Assembly (NCBI GenBank): GCA_948514425.1
Contig: CAOQYN010000002.1
Coordinates: 1-49,225, forward strand
Source of the DNA: an uncultured Candidatus Saccharibacteria bacterium
GTDB lineage: Bacteria > Patescibacteriota > Saccharimonadia > Saccharimonadales > Saccharimonadaceae
Direction of reading: 5' to 3'
DNA: 49,225 nucleotides
Shown: positions 8,278-15,950 of the stretch, in pieces
Layout of the letters: every line of letters begins with the position of its first letter
Numbering within the stretch: the stretch's first letter is position 1
Program-made: the position numbers and the translations under genes
Notes under the pieces: model-generated
What the model was told of the DNA's origin: nothing
Database searches by the model: none
What the model saw: the letters and a program-made list of their open reading frames with translations, nothing else

Positions 8278-9408
8278 TTATTTCCATTCCAAAAGATAGA
8301 AATGATACTGTTCATAGTCTCTTAGAGCTGCGGGACCATATAGATCATCTTGCGTTAATGCTGTTGTGTCTTGTAATATACTCTCATTCGGCTCAAGAGT
8401 GAGTTTTGTTGGCTCACCTCCAGAAATCGGCATTTTATATAATTCTACAATTCCGTCTGATGCTTTTGAAACCGAAAGAAAAGCAATAGTCGATCCATCT
8501 GGACTTAGTATCCCGCTCCAATTATATCGTTCGGCATCAGGTAGGTACCGTGTTTTATCTTTAGTTATGGTATTGACATAGAAGCTACGCGGGCGTCCTA
8601 CATGATCATAGACATCGGCTATACAAGTTGTTTCGTCTATCCAAGATGTAGGATAAAAATTATTCCCGACGGTCGATGTAATAGCCTCATTATAGTACCA
8701 ATCATCCTCTCCTGCTTCACGGACTGCTCCTTCAGATACATTATCAATAGGAACATAGTAATATTTTGTAGCGTCAGCATCACCTAGGAACTCCTCGTAG
8801 AAGACTAATTCTTCACCATCAAACCCCAGAGCACTCTGGATGACAGGACCAGGGTTTGAGAAGCTACTTTCTTTTACTCCACCAACTGAACTTGTCACGT
8901 CAAAGAAATTACCCTCGTAATCAACCCAGCCAGCATGCCTCTCGTTGTTATCAAGAACTGCTGTAATACTTAATTTTGTTAAGTCACTTGATAACCAATC
9001 ACGGCTATTACCATATACTCTACTCTTATCAGGTAGGTAAAACTTAGGCGTGTCAGTATTTTTAGACGCGGGGTTTTCTAAGCGCCATTCAGCAATAATC
9101 TTTTGTACGCCAGTTTGCGGATCTATGCTAAAGATTTGCACATCAGAAGATGCGGTTGACGGTACAGTTTGGTGAACCATCGCCACAATACCCTCAATTT
9201 CTTCTGGATCCACCGTCGCTTCTTCTCCTGATCCCACTTCATCCTCAAATCCAGCATCGTCGTCGATGGCTTCTTCGTCTGTTGAAGCAAAGTCGTCCTC
9301 GACTTCATACTGGGTATCTGGGTCTACATACGTGTCACCATTGCTACCACATCCGCTCATACCAACAACTACGCCAATTAATACTGCTGCAAAAATTCTT
9401 CTCTTCAT
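8278..9408 (-). CDS. Lipoprotein with beta-propeller-like repeats
   Basis: The 376-residue protein has a basic N-terminus, a hydrophobic stretch and a lipobox-like GMSGC (Cys 20), so it is probably lipidated and surface anchored. A very acidic linker (residues 25-70) precedes a beta-rich domain. That domain contains ILSPDGSTIAFLS followed by ELYKMPISGGEPTKLT, which is typical of TolB/WD-like propeller blades. The exact family is not recognised. A ribosome-binding site AAGGAG lies about 10 nt before the ATG. The stop lies inside the ribosome-binding region of the zinc-ribbon gene, which points to an operon. Binding of a surface ligand is possible but not shown. Confidence 0.75.
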   Translation of the reverse strand: MKRRIFAAVLIGVVVGMSGCGSNGDTYVDPDTQYEVEDDFASTDEEAIDDDAGFEDEVGSGEEATVDPEEIEGIVAMVHQTVPSTASSDVQIFSIDPQTGVQKIIAEWRLENPASKNTDTPKFYLPDKSRVYGNSRDWLSSDLTKLSITAVLDNNERHAGWVDYEGNFFDVTSSVGGVKESSFSNPGPVIQSALGFDGEELVFYEEFLGDADATKYYYVPIDNVSEGAVREAGEDDWYYNEAITSTVGNNFYPTSWIDETTCIADVYDHVGRPRSFYVNTITKDKTRYLPDAERYNWSGILSPDGSTIAFLSVSKASDGIVELYKMPISGGEPTKLTLEPNESILQDTTALTQDDLYGPAALRDYEQYHFYLLEWK

Positions 9409-9704
9409 TTTTTACACTCTCCTTCTTTTGATTTTTGCAGACCGATGAACGTCACAAACCTAAACTGTCTTTATCTTATTTTTAAGGTTCATGATTTTTC
9501 ATCAATCAAATGTTTGCTTCATTCTACTACAAAAACAAGTATTAAGCAATCTTAAGCAGCTTATCGCAAATATATTAGAGTGAAAGAGCGGCAATCTCTT
9601 GCCTCCCCTGAGACTTACATATATAATATATAGCATATAACTCTGAGCGCATTGACTAGGTGTATGTGTATCGCACATGATATCCTACTAAAACAGCGCC
9701 ACAA

Positions 9705-9777
9705 GGGGGCGTAGCTCAGGGGTTAGAGCAGGCGGCTCATAACCGCTTGGTCGTTGGTTCGAACCCAACCGCCCCCA
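9705..9777 (+). tRNA. tRNA-Met (CAT), elongator type
   Basis: The acceptor stem GGGGGCG pairs with CGCCCCC, the D-loop and T-loop (GGTTCGAACCC) are canonical, and the anticodon loop CTCATAA gives CAT. The CCA end is encoded (9778-9780). The 1-72 pair is G-C and the initiator GGG/CCC anticodon stem is absent, so it is elongator Met or the modified Ile2 tRNA, not the initiator. Confidence 0.93.
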
Positions 9778-9797
9778 CCACGCAATTTTAGCTCGCC

Positions 9798-9820
9798 AAA
9801 AGACCTTGTGGTCGTTTTTT
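9798..9820 (+). terminator. Terminator after tRNA-Met
   Basis: AGACC and GGTCG form a short stem around TTGT and are followed by TTTTTT, 18 bp after the tRNA. Confidence 0.6.
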
Positions 9821-9828
9821 GTTAAAAT

Positions 9829-10037
9829 TATAATGTGAGCGGTTTAGCTCATGGGAACTAAAGATGGCCATTGAGGTCGAGCTCCGGCTGTCGGCTGTTC
9901 TCTTATATCTGGAGATCGTGAAGTTACCCTCTCGCCGCATAAGCAACGCAAAGGGAGGCTATTGAGATATCGACCTAAGGGTTTGATAGTTAAGAAGCTA
10001 ACTTCTATTTAAGACGTGTTTTTATTTTGTCCTTTTT
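9829..10037 (+). other. Unassigned region with promoter box; possible small RNA or 33-codon ORF
   Basis: TATAAT lies at 9829-9834. Downstream is GC-richer sequence with possible stems: TTTAG/CTAAA near 9843-9862, AGGTCGA with TCGACCT about 95 nt apart, and CCTCTC/GGGAGG. An ATG at 9864 opens a 33-codon frame (MAIEVELRLSAVLLYLEIVK and on), and another frame is also open through 10014. Neither has clear support. It matches no RNA family I can name. It ends at the FISUMP cassette starting at 10038. Confidence 0.3.
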
Positions 10038-10213
10038 GTCCGTAGTGGGTGGGTAAATATCAATGGTGGTACTGCTCACGTTGTCGGTCAGGACGGTTAC
10101 CGCTGGTCGCGTGTCTCCAGTGCTGTTACTGGCGCCTATGCTCTGAACGTCAACCCTACGGCCGTCAATCCATCAAACAACAACGAACGTCGGGATGGTT
10201 TCCCCCTCCGCTG
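10038..10213 (+). pseudogene. Silent FISUMP-type domain cassette A (176 nt)
   Basis: In frame from GTC at 10038 it reads VRSGWVNINGG, later YRWSRVSSAVTGAYALNVNP and finally GFPLRC. This is the C-terminal part of the Fibrobacter-succinogenes-paralogous (FISUMP) domain, which has a C-type-lectin-like fold. There is no start codon or ribosome site, and the upstream frame is only T-rich sequence. The frame continues to a TAA at about 10288. Length and ends (GTCCGTAGTGGG and TTCCCCCTCCGCTG) equal those of the cassettes at 48795-48970 and 49010-49185, while the interior differs strongly. Confidence 0.7.
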
Positions 10214-10284
10214 TGTGTTCCCGTTTCGGTGCCGATCTCCGAGCATCTATTATCCAAATTCGCTCGCCAAATTTCATACAGTGC

Positions 10285-10290
10285 TATAAT
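10285..10290 (+). promoter_or_regulatory. -10 box of the P-type ATPase gene (leaderless)
   Basis: TATAAT lies 8 nt before the ATG at 10299; no ribosome-binding site fits in the gap. Confidence 0.6.
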
Positions 10291-10298
10291 ATAAATTT

Positions 10299-12794
10299 AT
10301 GGACAACCGCTATGATACTAAAACATACCCAGGCTTAACTGATGACGAGGTGAGCAAATCTCGTGTTGAGCATGGCGCAAACACCCTTGAACAAAAAAGA
10401 AAACCTAACTTATTTCAAAAAATTATTCATATTTTTTCTGAACCAATGTTTTTGCTGCTATTGATTACGGCCAGCATCTATTTCTTTCTTGGTGAAATAC
10501 ACGATGGTATCATTATGCTGGGCTGTGTTTTATTTGTTAGCGGTATTGAATTTTTTCAAGAGCAGAAGACTGATAAAGCCCTAGAAGCACTTAATACTCT
10601 ATCAGCGCTCAATATTGATGTTGCCCGCAATGGCGAACACGTTGTAATCGATAGCAAAGAAATAGTTGTGGGTGACATAGTCTTTTTGGAAGAGGGTGAT
10701 AAAATTCCCGCAGACGGTATAATTGTCGATTTACAAGGTCTCGGTGTGAACGAGTCGGCACTCACAGGCGAATCAGCTGTAGTTTACAAAAAGCTTCAAG
10801 ATGAATCTGGCGAGCATTTTAAGCTCAACATGTGCTATGCCGGTTGCGACGTTGCTAATGGCTCCGCTGTCATTCGCATTACATCCGTCGGCAAAAATAC
10901 TGAGTATGGTAAGATTGGTGAGACTCTAAATTCAATCGAAAAAGAGAAAACACCGCTCGAAAAACAAATCAAAAAACTTATCATTATTTGTACAATTATT
11001 AGTTTAACATTCTGTGTGGCAGTGGTGCTTGTTAATTTTATCTACAATCATGAATTACCACTTAGGGATCGCCTCATTCAGTCGATCTTGTCTGGTATTA
11101 CTATGGCTATGGCCACGATTCCTGAAGAAATTCCCGTAGTGTTGACTGTCTTTTTGGCTATGGGCGCTTGGAAACTCGCAAAACAGCATGCATTGACCCG
11201 TAATATGAAAGCAGTCGAAACGCTTGGCGCCGTTACGGTGCTTTGTACCGATAAAACTGGTACTTTGACTCAAAATAAAATGACAGTCACCGAAATTTCT
11301 ACAGCTAGTGAAGATTTTCTACTCGTCTCCGCTCTTGCCTGCCCTAAAGACCCTTACGATCCGATGGAAATCGCAATCCAAGATTACGCCTTTAGCCAGG
11401 GAATTAGCAAGTCCGCTTACGATCATAAGCTGCTGCACGAGTATGTTTTCAACAACGAAGACAAAATGATGGGGCAAATCTGGCAGCTAGATAACGAAAA
11501 ACTCCTTTGCGCTAAAGGTGCATATGAAAGTATTTTGCCGCTTTGTAATCTTAGCCAAGAAAGGCACGACGAAATTGTAAGCAAAGTCCAATCTTATGCT
11601 GCACAGGGCTATCGCGTACTTGCCGTCGCCAAACAATCACATCTCCAAACTATTCCTGAAACGCTCAAAGCTAGCCAGCTTGAATTTGCTGGGCTAGTTG
11701 CTCTTGTCGACCCGCCTCGTGTCGGCGTAAAGGATTCTATCGAGACATGCCATCATGCTGGCGTCAGAATTATCATGATTACTGGAGACAACGGTAAGAC
11801 CGCCGAGGCCATTGCGCATCAGATTGGCCTACGTAATAGCAATCAAGTTATTACTGGCGCCGAACTTGAAATCATGGACGACGAGGAGCTAGCAGAGCGT
11901 GTCAAGTCTACTAATATCTTTGCTCGCGTCTACCCAAATCATAAAATGCGTATTGTTAACGCTCTCCAGAGCAATCATGAGGTCGTTGCAATGACTGGCG
12001 ACGGCGTAAATGACGCCCCAGCGCTCAAGAAGGCTGAAATTGGTATTGCCATGGGTTTACGCGGTACCAATGTTGCCAAAGAGGCTTCGGATTTGATTTT
12101 GATGGATGATAACTTTAATACTATTGTTGATGCGATTGCGAATGGCCGCGCAATTTATAGCAACATCAAAAAAGCTGTTTCTTATATTCTTGTTGTCCAT
12201 CTTCCTATCATTCTTGCCTCGCTTTTTGTGCCGCTCTTTGGTCTACCACTGCTGCTATTGCCGATTCATATCGTTTTGCTGGAGCTAATTATTGACCCTA
12301 CATCATCCATTATTTTCCAGCGTATCAAACCCGACCGCAATATCATGGCTGAGCCACCACGTAAGCTAAACGAGCAGTTATTAAACAAAGCTACTGTCAT
12401 CAAATGCATTATCCAAGGAGTCGTAATGTTTTCTGTAGTATTTGCTAGCTATGTCTACTTTATCAAGACTGGCGCGTCAGAAAACTTTGCTTCCACCTTT
12501 GCATTTTCTACTCTCGTTCTTTCTAACGTTTTTGTGGTCTATGTTTTGCAATCTGAGGATTATGCCATCAAAAACTTTATCTCCGATTTTAGAGACAAAG
12601 TAATCGTCTTGATCAATTCGGTAATTGTAGCCGTGTTGCTGGCGCTTATCTATGTTCCATTTTCTAACACTCTAATTAATACCACACCATTAAAATTTAC
12701 CGATCTTTGTTTGGCTATTGCACTAGCTCTACTTTCCACTCTAATTTTCGATTTATTCAAAAAACACCGTACCATTAGGCGTAGCCGCGGCTAA
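10299..12794 (+). CDS. P-type cation-transporting ATPase (P2/Ca2+-like)
   Basis: This 831-residue protein pumps a cation across the membrane using ATP. It shows the full P-type set: an N-terminal cation-ATPase domain (GLTDDEVSKSRVEHGANTL), the actuator TGES at about residue 157, the phosphorylation motif DKTGTLT at about 317, MITGDNGKTA and TGDGVNDAPALKKA at about 566. Helix M4 carries PEEIP, where SERCA-like pumps have PEGLP, so Ca2+ is plausible but not certain. About eight to ten membrane helices are present, with the last six after residue 640. The length is normal for small bacterial P2 ATPases. It appears monocistronic, with its own -10 box just before the ATG and another promoter just after its stop. 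Confidence 0.9.
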   Translation: MDNRYDTKTYPGLTDDEVSKSRVEHGANTLEQKRKPNLFQKIIHIFSEPMFLLLLITASIYFFLGEIHDGIIMLGCVLFVSGIEFFQEQKTDKALEALNTLSALNIDVARNGEHVVIDSKEIVVGDIVFLEEGDKIPADGIIVDLQGLGVNESALTGESAVVYKKLQDESGEHFKLNMCYAGCDVANGSAVIRITSVGKNTEYGKIGETLNSIEKEKTPLEKQIKKLIIICTIISLTFCVAVVLVNFIYNHELPLRDRLIQSILSGITMAMATIPEEIPVVLTVFLAMGAWKLAKQHALTRNMKAVETLGAVTVLCTDKTGTLTQNKMTVTEISTASEDFLLVSALACPKDPYDPMEIAIQDYAFSQGISKSAYDHKLLHEYVFNNEDKMMGQIWQLDNEKLLCAKGAYESILPLCNLSQERHDEIVSKVQSYAAQGYRVLAVAKQSHLQTIPETLKASQLEFAGLVALVDPPRVGVKDSIETCHHAGVRIIMITGDNGKTAEAIAHQIGLRNSNQVITGAELEIMDDEELAERVKSTNIFARVYPNHKMRIVNALQSNHEVVAMTGDGVNDAPALKKAEIGIAMGLRGTNVAKEASDLILMDDNFNTIVDAIANGRAIYSNIKKAVSYILVVHLPIILASLFVPLFGLPLLLLPIHIVLLELIIDPTSSIIFQRIKPDRNIMAEPPRKLNEQLLNKATVIKCIIQGVVMFSVVFASYVYFIKTGASENFASTFAFSTLVLSNVFVVYVLQSEDYAIKNFISDFRDKVIVLINSVIVAVLLALIYVPFSNTLINTTPLKFTDLCLAIALALLSTLIFDLFKKHRTIRRSRG

Positions 12795-12813
12795 GACCAA
12801 CATTCACTCGTGT

Positions 12814-12819
12814 TATAAT
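12814..12819 (+). promoter_or_regulatory. -10 box of the ftsB-like gene (leaderless)
   Basis: TATAAT ends 6 nt before the ATG at 12826, leaving no room for a ribosome-binding site. Confidence 0.6.
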
Positions 12820-12825
12820 GTAAAC

Positions 12826-13263
12826 ATGAGTGAGTTAAAAACCAAGTTCCGCAAGACTCAGTATTGGCTGAAACATGATCTTTTTGTTTTTGATAATGTC
12901 GTTCTTATGATTGCCTTAATTTTTTGTCTTGTATGGACGTGGGGATCCATTTCGTCCATGACGCGTAATTGGAATCTAGCTCAAGAACTCATGAACCGCC
13001 AACGCGAGAAGGCTCTTCTCGAGCTCGAAGTTGAGACCCTTGAACTTGAAAATGAGTACTACCTCTCAGACGAATATCAAGAACTCGCTGCACGCAAATA
13101 TCAAGGAAAGATGTTGCCGGGAGAAACTATGGTCTATCTCACTGAGAACTCTGGCTCCGTAGAACCATCAGATAAAGAAGTTCTTCCTGAAACAGTTATC
13201 GCAACCGACACAATGAGTAATCTTGAGCAATGGCTCGCTTTCCTATTCGGCATTCGTCTGTAA
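12826..13263 (+). CDS. FtsB/DivIC-like septum formation initiator
   Basis: The 145-residue protein has a short cytoplasmic N-terminus and one membrane helix (VVLMIALIFCLVWTWGSI, about residues 26-46). A coiled coil follows (RQREKALLELEVETLELENE, about 60-80), and then the family-typical block YLSDEYQELAARKYQGKMLPGE. This is the FtsB/DivIC layout, a divisome protein that links FtsL and FtsQ. It ends with a hydrophobic C-terminal segment. Its promoter implies a leaderless mRNA. It precedes the pilin operon but that operon has its own promoter. Confidence 0.75.
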   Translation: MSELKTKFRKTQYWLKHDLFVFDNVVLMIALIFCLVWTWGSISSMTRNWNLAQELMNRQREKALLELEVETLELENEYYLSDEYQELAARKYQGKMLPGETMVYLTENSGSVEPSDKEVLPETVIATDTMSNLEQWLAFLFGIRL

Positions 13264-13268
13264 AAAGC

Positions 13269-13297
13269 TTAACCAAATATTTAACTTATGCTAAAAT
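13269..13297 (+). promoter_or_regulatory. Promoter of the pseudopilin operon
   Basis: TTAACC at 13269-13274 and TAAAAT at 13292-13297 are 17 bp apart. The ATG of a 14-codon ORF starts 7 nt after the -10 box. Confidence 0.5.
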
Positions 13298-13303
13298 GAA
13301 TAT

Positions 13304-13348
13304 ATGAATGAGTCGTGGGTGCAACAAGTTGGAGTCTTAGAGTGTTAA
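13304..13348 (+). CDS. Putative leader peptide upstream of the first pseudopilin (14 aa)
   Basis: ATG at 13304 opens a 14-residue frame (MNESWVQQVGVLEC) that ends with TAA at 13346-13348. It begins 7 nt after a -10 box, at the leaderless position used by many genes here. It contains the ribosome site GGAG (13331-13334) for the GTG at 13342 and overlaps that gene, so translation of the leader could control the pilin start. No conservation evidence is available. Confidence 0.4.
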   Translation: MNESWVQQVGVLEC

Positions 13349-14133
13349 AACGAGCTTCCGCTAATGACGAATCAAAGCAGGGCTTCACTATAATTGAGGT
13401 TATGCTCGTGCTCGCCATCACTGGTTTAATGCTTGTTGGAGTTATTGCGGGTACTTATTCTTCAATCGCTTCTCAGCGTTACAATGATTCGGTACGATCT
13501 TTTTCTGAATTTTTGCGTCAAATTTTCGCCGAGGTCATTAACCCGCAGTCACTTGGTGAGGGTAATTCCGACAAAGAAGCAATCTACGGTAAAGTTGCAG
13601 TATTTGGCTTAGACGATGAGAATGATAACGACGTTATTTATACTGCCACTTTAGTTGGCGGTGTACATCCGCCGCGCAATGAAACCGATTTTGTCAAAGA
13701 ACTTGGCAACGAATCAGTCAAAGCTCATCTATTTTGCGAAAAGACCGTTGATGGTAGGGATTTCCCTAGTACGGTTGACTCATATATTCCGATGTGGGAG
13801 GCTAAAATCGAAACCCCTAATGAGAGTAACACTTCCAATATCCCAATGAAAGGGACATTAATTATTGCTCGCTCGCCAGCTTCTGGAGCCATTCACACTG
13901 TTTTCACTGATACTGTATATCGGATCAATGAAAATTGTACGGGTGCCAGCAACAACTTACAGCAAGATTTGCAAACCAACCAATCTAGTTTTAGCATGCA
14001 CGAAATTGATTTTTGTATCGTTTCCGACAATAGCCGGATTGTGCGCGACATTCGTCTGGCCGCTGATGGACATAATTCTTCAGCAATCAACTTAATACCT
14101 GCAGATGGAGATGTGAAATGTCGACAAAAATAG
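13342..14133 (+). CDS. Type IV pilin-like / pseudopilin protein 1
   Basis: The 263-residue protein has a short basic leader ending in the prepilin peptidase site KQG^FTIIEVMLVLAITG, then a hydrophobic helix with Glu at +5 and a globular extracytoplasmic domain with Cys residues. This is the class III signal of type IV pilins and type II secretion pseudopilins. The GTG at 13342 is chosen because GGAG stands 7 nt upstream and the leader length becomes typical; a GTG at 13315 is also in frame. It overlaps the next gene by 16 bases, as in minor-pilin operons. The family is close to GspH/FimT or PilV in position, but the exact type is not clear. Confidence 0.8.
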   Translation: MLKRASANDESKQGFTIIEVMLVLAITGLMLVGVIAGTYSSIASQRYNDSVRSFSEFLRQIFAEVINPQSLGEGNSDKEAIYGKVAVFGLDDENDNDVIYTATLVGGVHPPRNETDFVKELGNESVKAHLFCEKTVDGRDFPSTVDSYIPMWEAKIETPNESNTSNIPMKGTLIIARSPASGAIHTVFTDTVYRINENCTGASNNLQQDLQTNQSSFSMHEIDFCIVSDNSRIVRDIRLAADGHNSSAINLIPADGDVKCRQK

Positions 14134-15005
14134 CTCAAATACTCCACGACAAAAGTCTCGCCACCAAGCGCGGTGATACTATTATTGAAGTTATGTTCGC
14201 AATCGCGGTATTTAGTTTGGTTGCTGTCATTACGATTTCAATGATGAATCTTGGTACGGCAAACGCTGAGGGCGCACTCGAACTCACTACGGCGCGCCAT
14301 GAACTCAATGCTCAGGCGGAAGCTCTTCGTTTTGTGCATAGCGCTTATACTGCCGAGTTAGCTTTGCCGACCTGTAGCTCATCAGTCATTCTCCAAAATG
14401 AAAAATGTCAGCATTATAAGGACTTATGGGAAGAGATAGTTCAAACTTATTCTCGTGATTTTATGCCAGACGACCCCGCGCAGCAAGCCATTATTAATAT
14501 TACGAACACGCTTAACAATAATGATGTCAGCGATTCTAGTGTTAGACGAGTCAGCAAGGATGGTAGTATTTTTGGCTGCAATCGCGCCTACGAAACGGGC
14601 ACTTTTGGCGCCGACAGTCTATTAACAGCCAACAAAGCTTTCATTCTTAACATACGTGATCTCAATATCTCTTCAGATAGTAATAGCTTAATCTTACCAA
14701 AGAGGGCGATTATCGGAGCGCAAAACAACGTGGACAACAAATTCATTCCTGCTCCACTCAGTGCGCGTATTATCTATTCCCGTGCCGGTCAACCAAACGA
14801 GACAACCGAGGACGGCTACGCCGCCCACAACACATACAACCAAGTATCTCAAGTTGAAGGTATTTGGGTCGTTGCTATTCGTGGCGAAGGTACACCTGCT
14901 CCTTATTACGATTTCTACATCCAGACTTGTTGGAATGCCCCTAATTCGCTATCTCCGACTATTCTTGATACTGTTATTCGTCTATATAATCCAGGAGCTA
15001 AATAA
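14118..15005 (+). CDS. Type IV pilin-like / pseudopilin protein 2
   Basis: The 295-residue protein begins with a basic leader ending KRG^DTIIEVMFAIAVFSLVAV. This is a prepilin cleavage motif with Asp, instead of the usual Phe or Met, at +1. A helix and a large extracytoplasmic domain with paired Cys residues follow. It overlaps the preceding pilin gene by 16 nt and the next by 1 nt (TAATG), with GGAG about 7 nt before its ATG. The order and size suggest a minor pilin that primes pilus assembly. The odd +1 residue may affect N-methylation, not cleavage. Confidence 0.8.
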   Translation: MSTKIAQILHDKSLATKRGDTIIEVMFAIAVFSLVAVITISMMNLGTANAEGALELTTARHELNAQAEALRFVHSAYTAELALPTCSSSVILQNEKCQHYKDLWEEIVQTYSRDFMPDDPAQQAIINITNTLNNNDVSDSSVRRVSKDGSIFGCNRAYETGTFGADSLLTANKAFILNIRDLNISSDSNSLILPKRAIIGAQNNVDNKFIPAPLSARIIYSRAGQPNETTEDGYAAHNTYNQVSQVEGIWVVAIRGEGTPAPYYDFYIQTCWNAPNSLSPTILDTVIRLYNPGAK

Positions 15006-15943
15006 TGCGAATCCAAACGAAAACCAGCCTTAATACATCAAAAACCAAACAAGGTTTTACAATTGTTGAGCTTATGCTCGCAATGACCTTTGTTGCAACT
15101 CTGCTGATTTCGATCGCTGTCGTTACTATTAATATAGTCACAATTTATCAACGTGGCCTCGCATTAAAAGCCGTCAACAACGTTGGGCGTAGCTTAGTTG
15201 AAGAACTTACAACCTCCATTAATTCAGCCCCAGCCGTTGATACTACTAGTTTATGTAACCATCTAGCAAGCGGTAGTGACAAAATTTATTATAGTGACCC
15301 CAAAAGTTGCATTGCTGACCGTGCTTATCGCTACGTCTATAACGATCGTTTTGATACTAAGACTAACCGTGAAGGCATGGAGGGTGTCTACCAATACAGC
15401 GGAGTTTTTTGTACTGGTAATTACTCTTACCTATGGAACACGCAATACGGTCTGGATGAAAATAGGTTCACTCTGTCCTTGCGTTATCTCAACGAAGACG
15501 GTACTGAACAGAATATTCAACCCAAGGATGCACGTTTGATTCGTATTCAAGATCGCACCTATCGTGTCTGTTCTGCATATCTGGAGAAGCAATCCGAAGA
15601 ACCTGGGAGTAGCAACAACTGGGAAATTAATATCACTCGCGAAGCTAAGAATGGTACCATGAATCGTATCGCTCGCCCAACTGACAGCTATTTGAATGCT
15701 TTTGACCTTGACCTATTGCTTTACGAACTTACGATTCAACCTATTAGCCAAGATTCTATCACGCTTCGTACCTATATGACTGGCAATTTTATTCTCGCAA
15801 CCGCACGTGGCGGTATTGATATCACCGCAAGTGGTGATTACTGTCAAAACAGCGAAACTAGTAGCCTTGATAACCTCGGAGCTGAGTTTAATTACTGCGC
15901 AATCAATAAATTTAATTTCGCCGCTCGTACGGCAGGAGTATAG
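15005..15943 (+). CDS. Type IV pilin-like / pseudopilin protein 3 (PilW-like)
   Basis: The 312-residue protein has the leader KTKQG^FTIVELMLAMTFVATLL, a canonical prepilin site with Glu at +5. A large extracytoplasmic domain follows. Position (third, before the PilX-like gene) and size fit PilW-like minor pilins. The ATG overlaps the previous stop by one base and AGGAG lies about 8 nt upstream. It is translated as part of the same operon and is probably processed by a prepilin peptidase encoded elsewhere. Confidence 0.8.
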   Translation: MRIQTKTSLNTSKTKQGFTIVELMLAMTFVATLLISIAVVTINIVTIYQRGLALKAVNNVGRSLVEELTTSINSAPAVDTTSLCNHLASGSDKIYYSDPKSCIADRAYRYVYNDRFDTKTNREGMEGVYQYSGVFCTGNYSYLWNTQYGLDENRFTLSLRYLNEDGTEQNIQPKDARLIRIQDRTYRVCSAYLEKQSEEPGSSNNWEINITREAKNGTMNRIARPTDSYLNAFDLDLLLYELTIQPISQDSITLRTYMTGNFILATARGGIDITASGDYCQNSETSSLDNLGAEFNYCAINKFNFAARTAGV

Positions 15944-15950
15944 TAGAATT

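Noticed and set aside
9841..10020. tmRNA-like reading (a stretch ending Leu-Ala-Ala-stop)
   Set aside because: No tRNA-like 5' and 3' ends or CCA are present, so the resemblance is chance.
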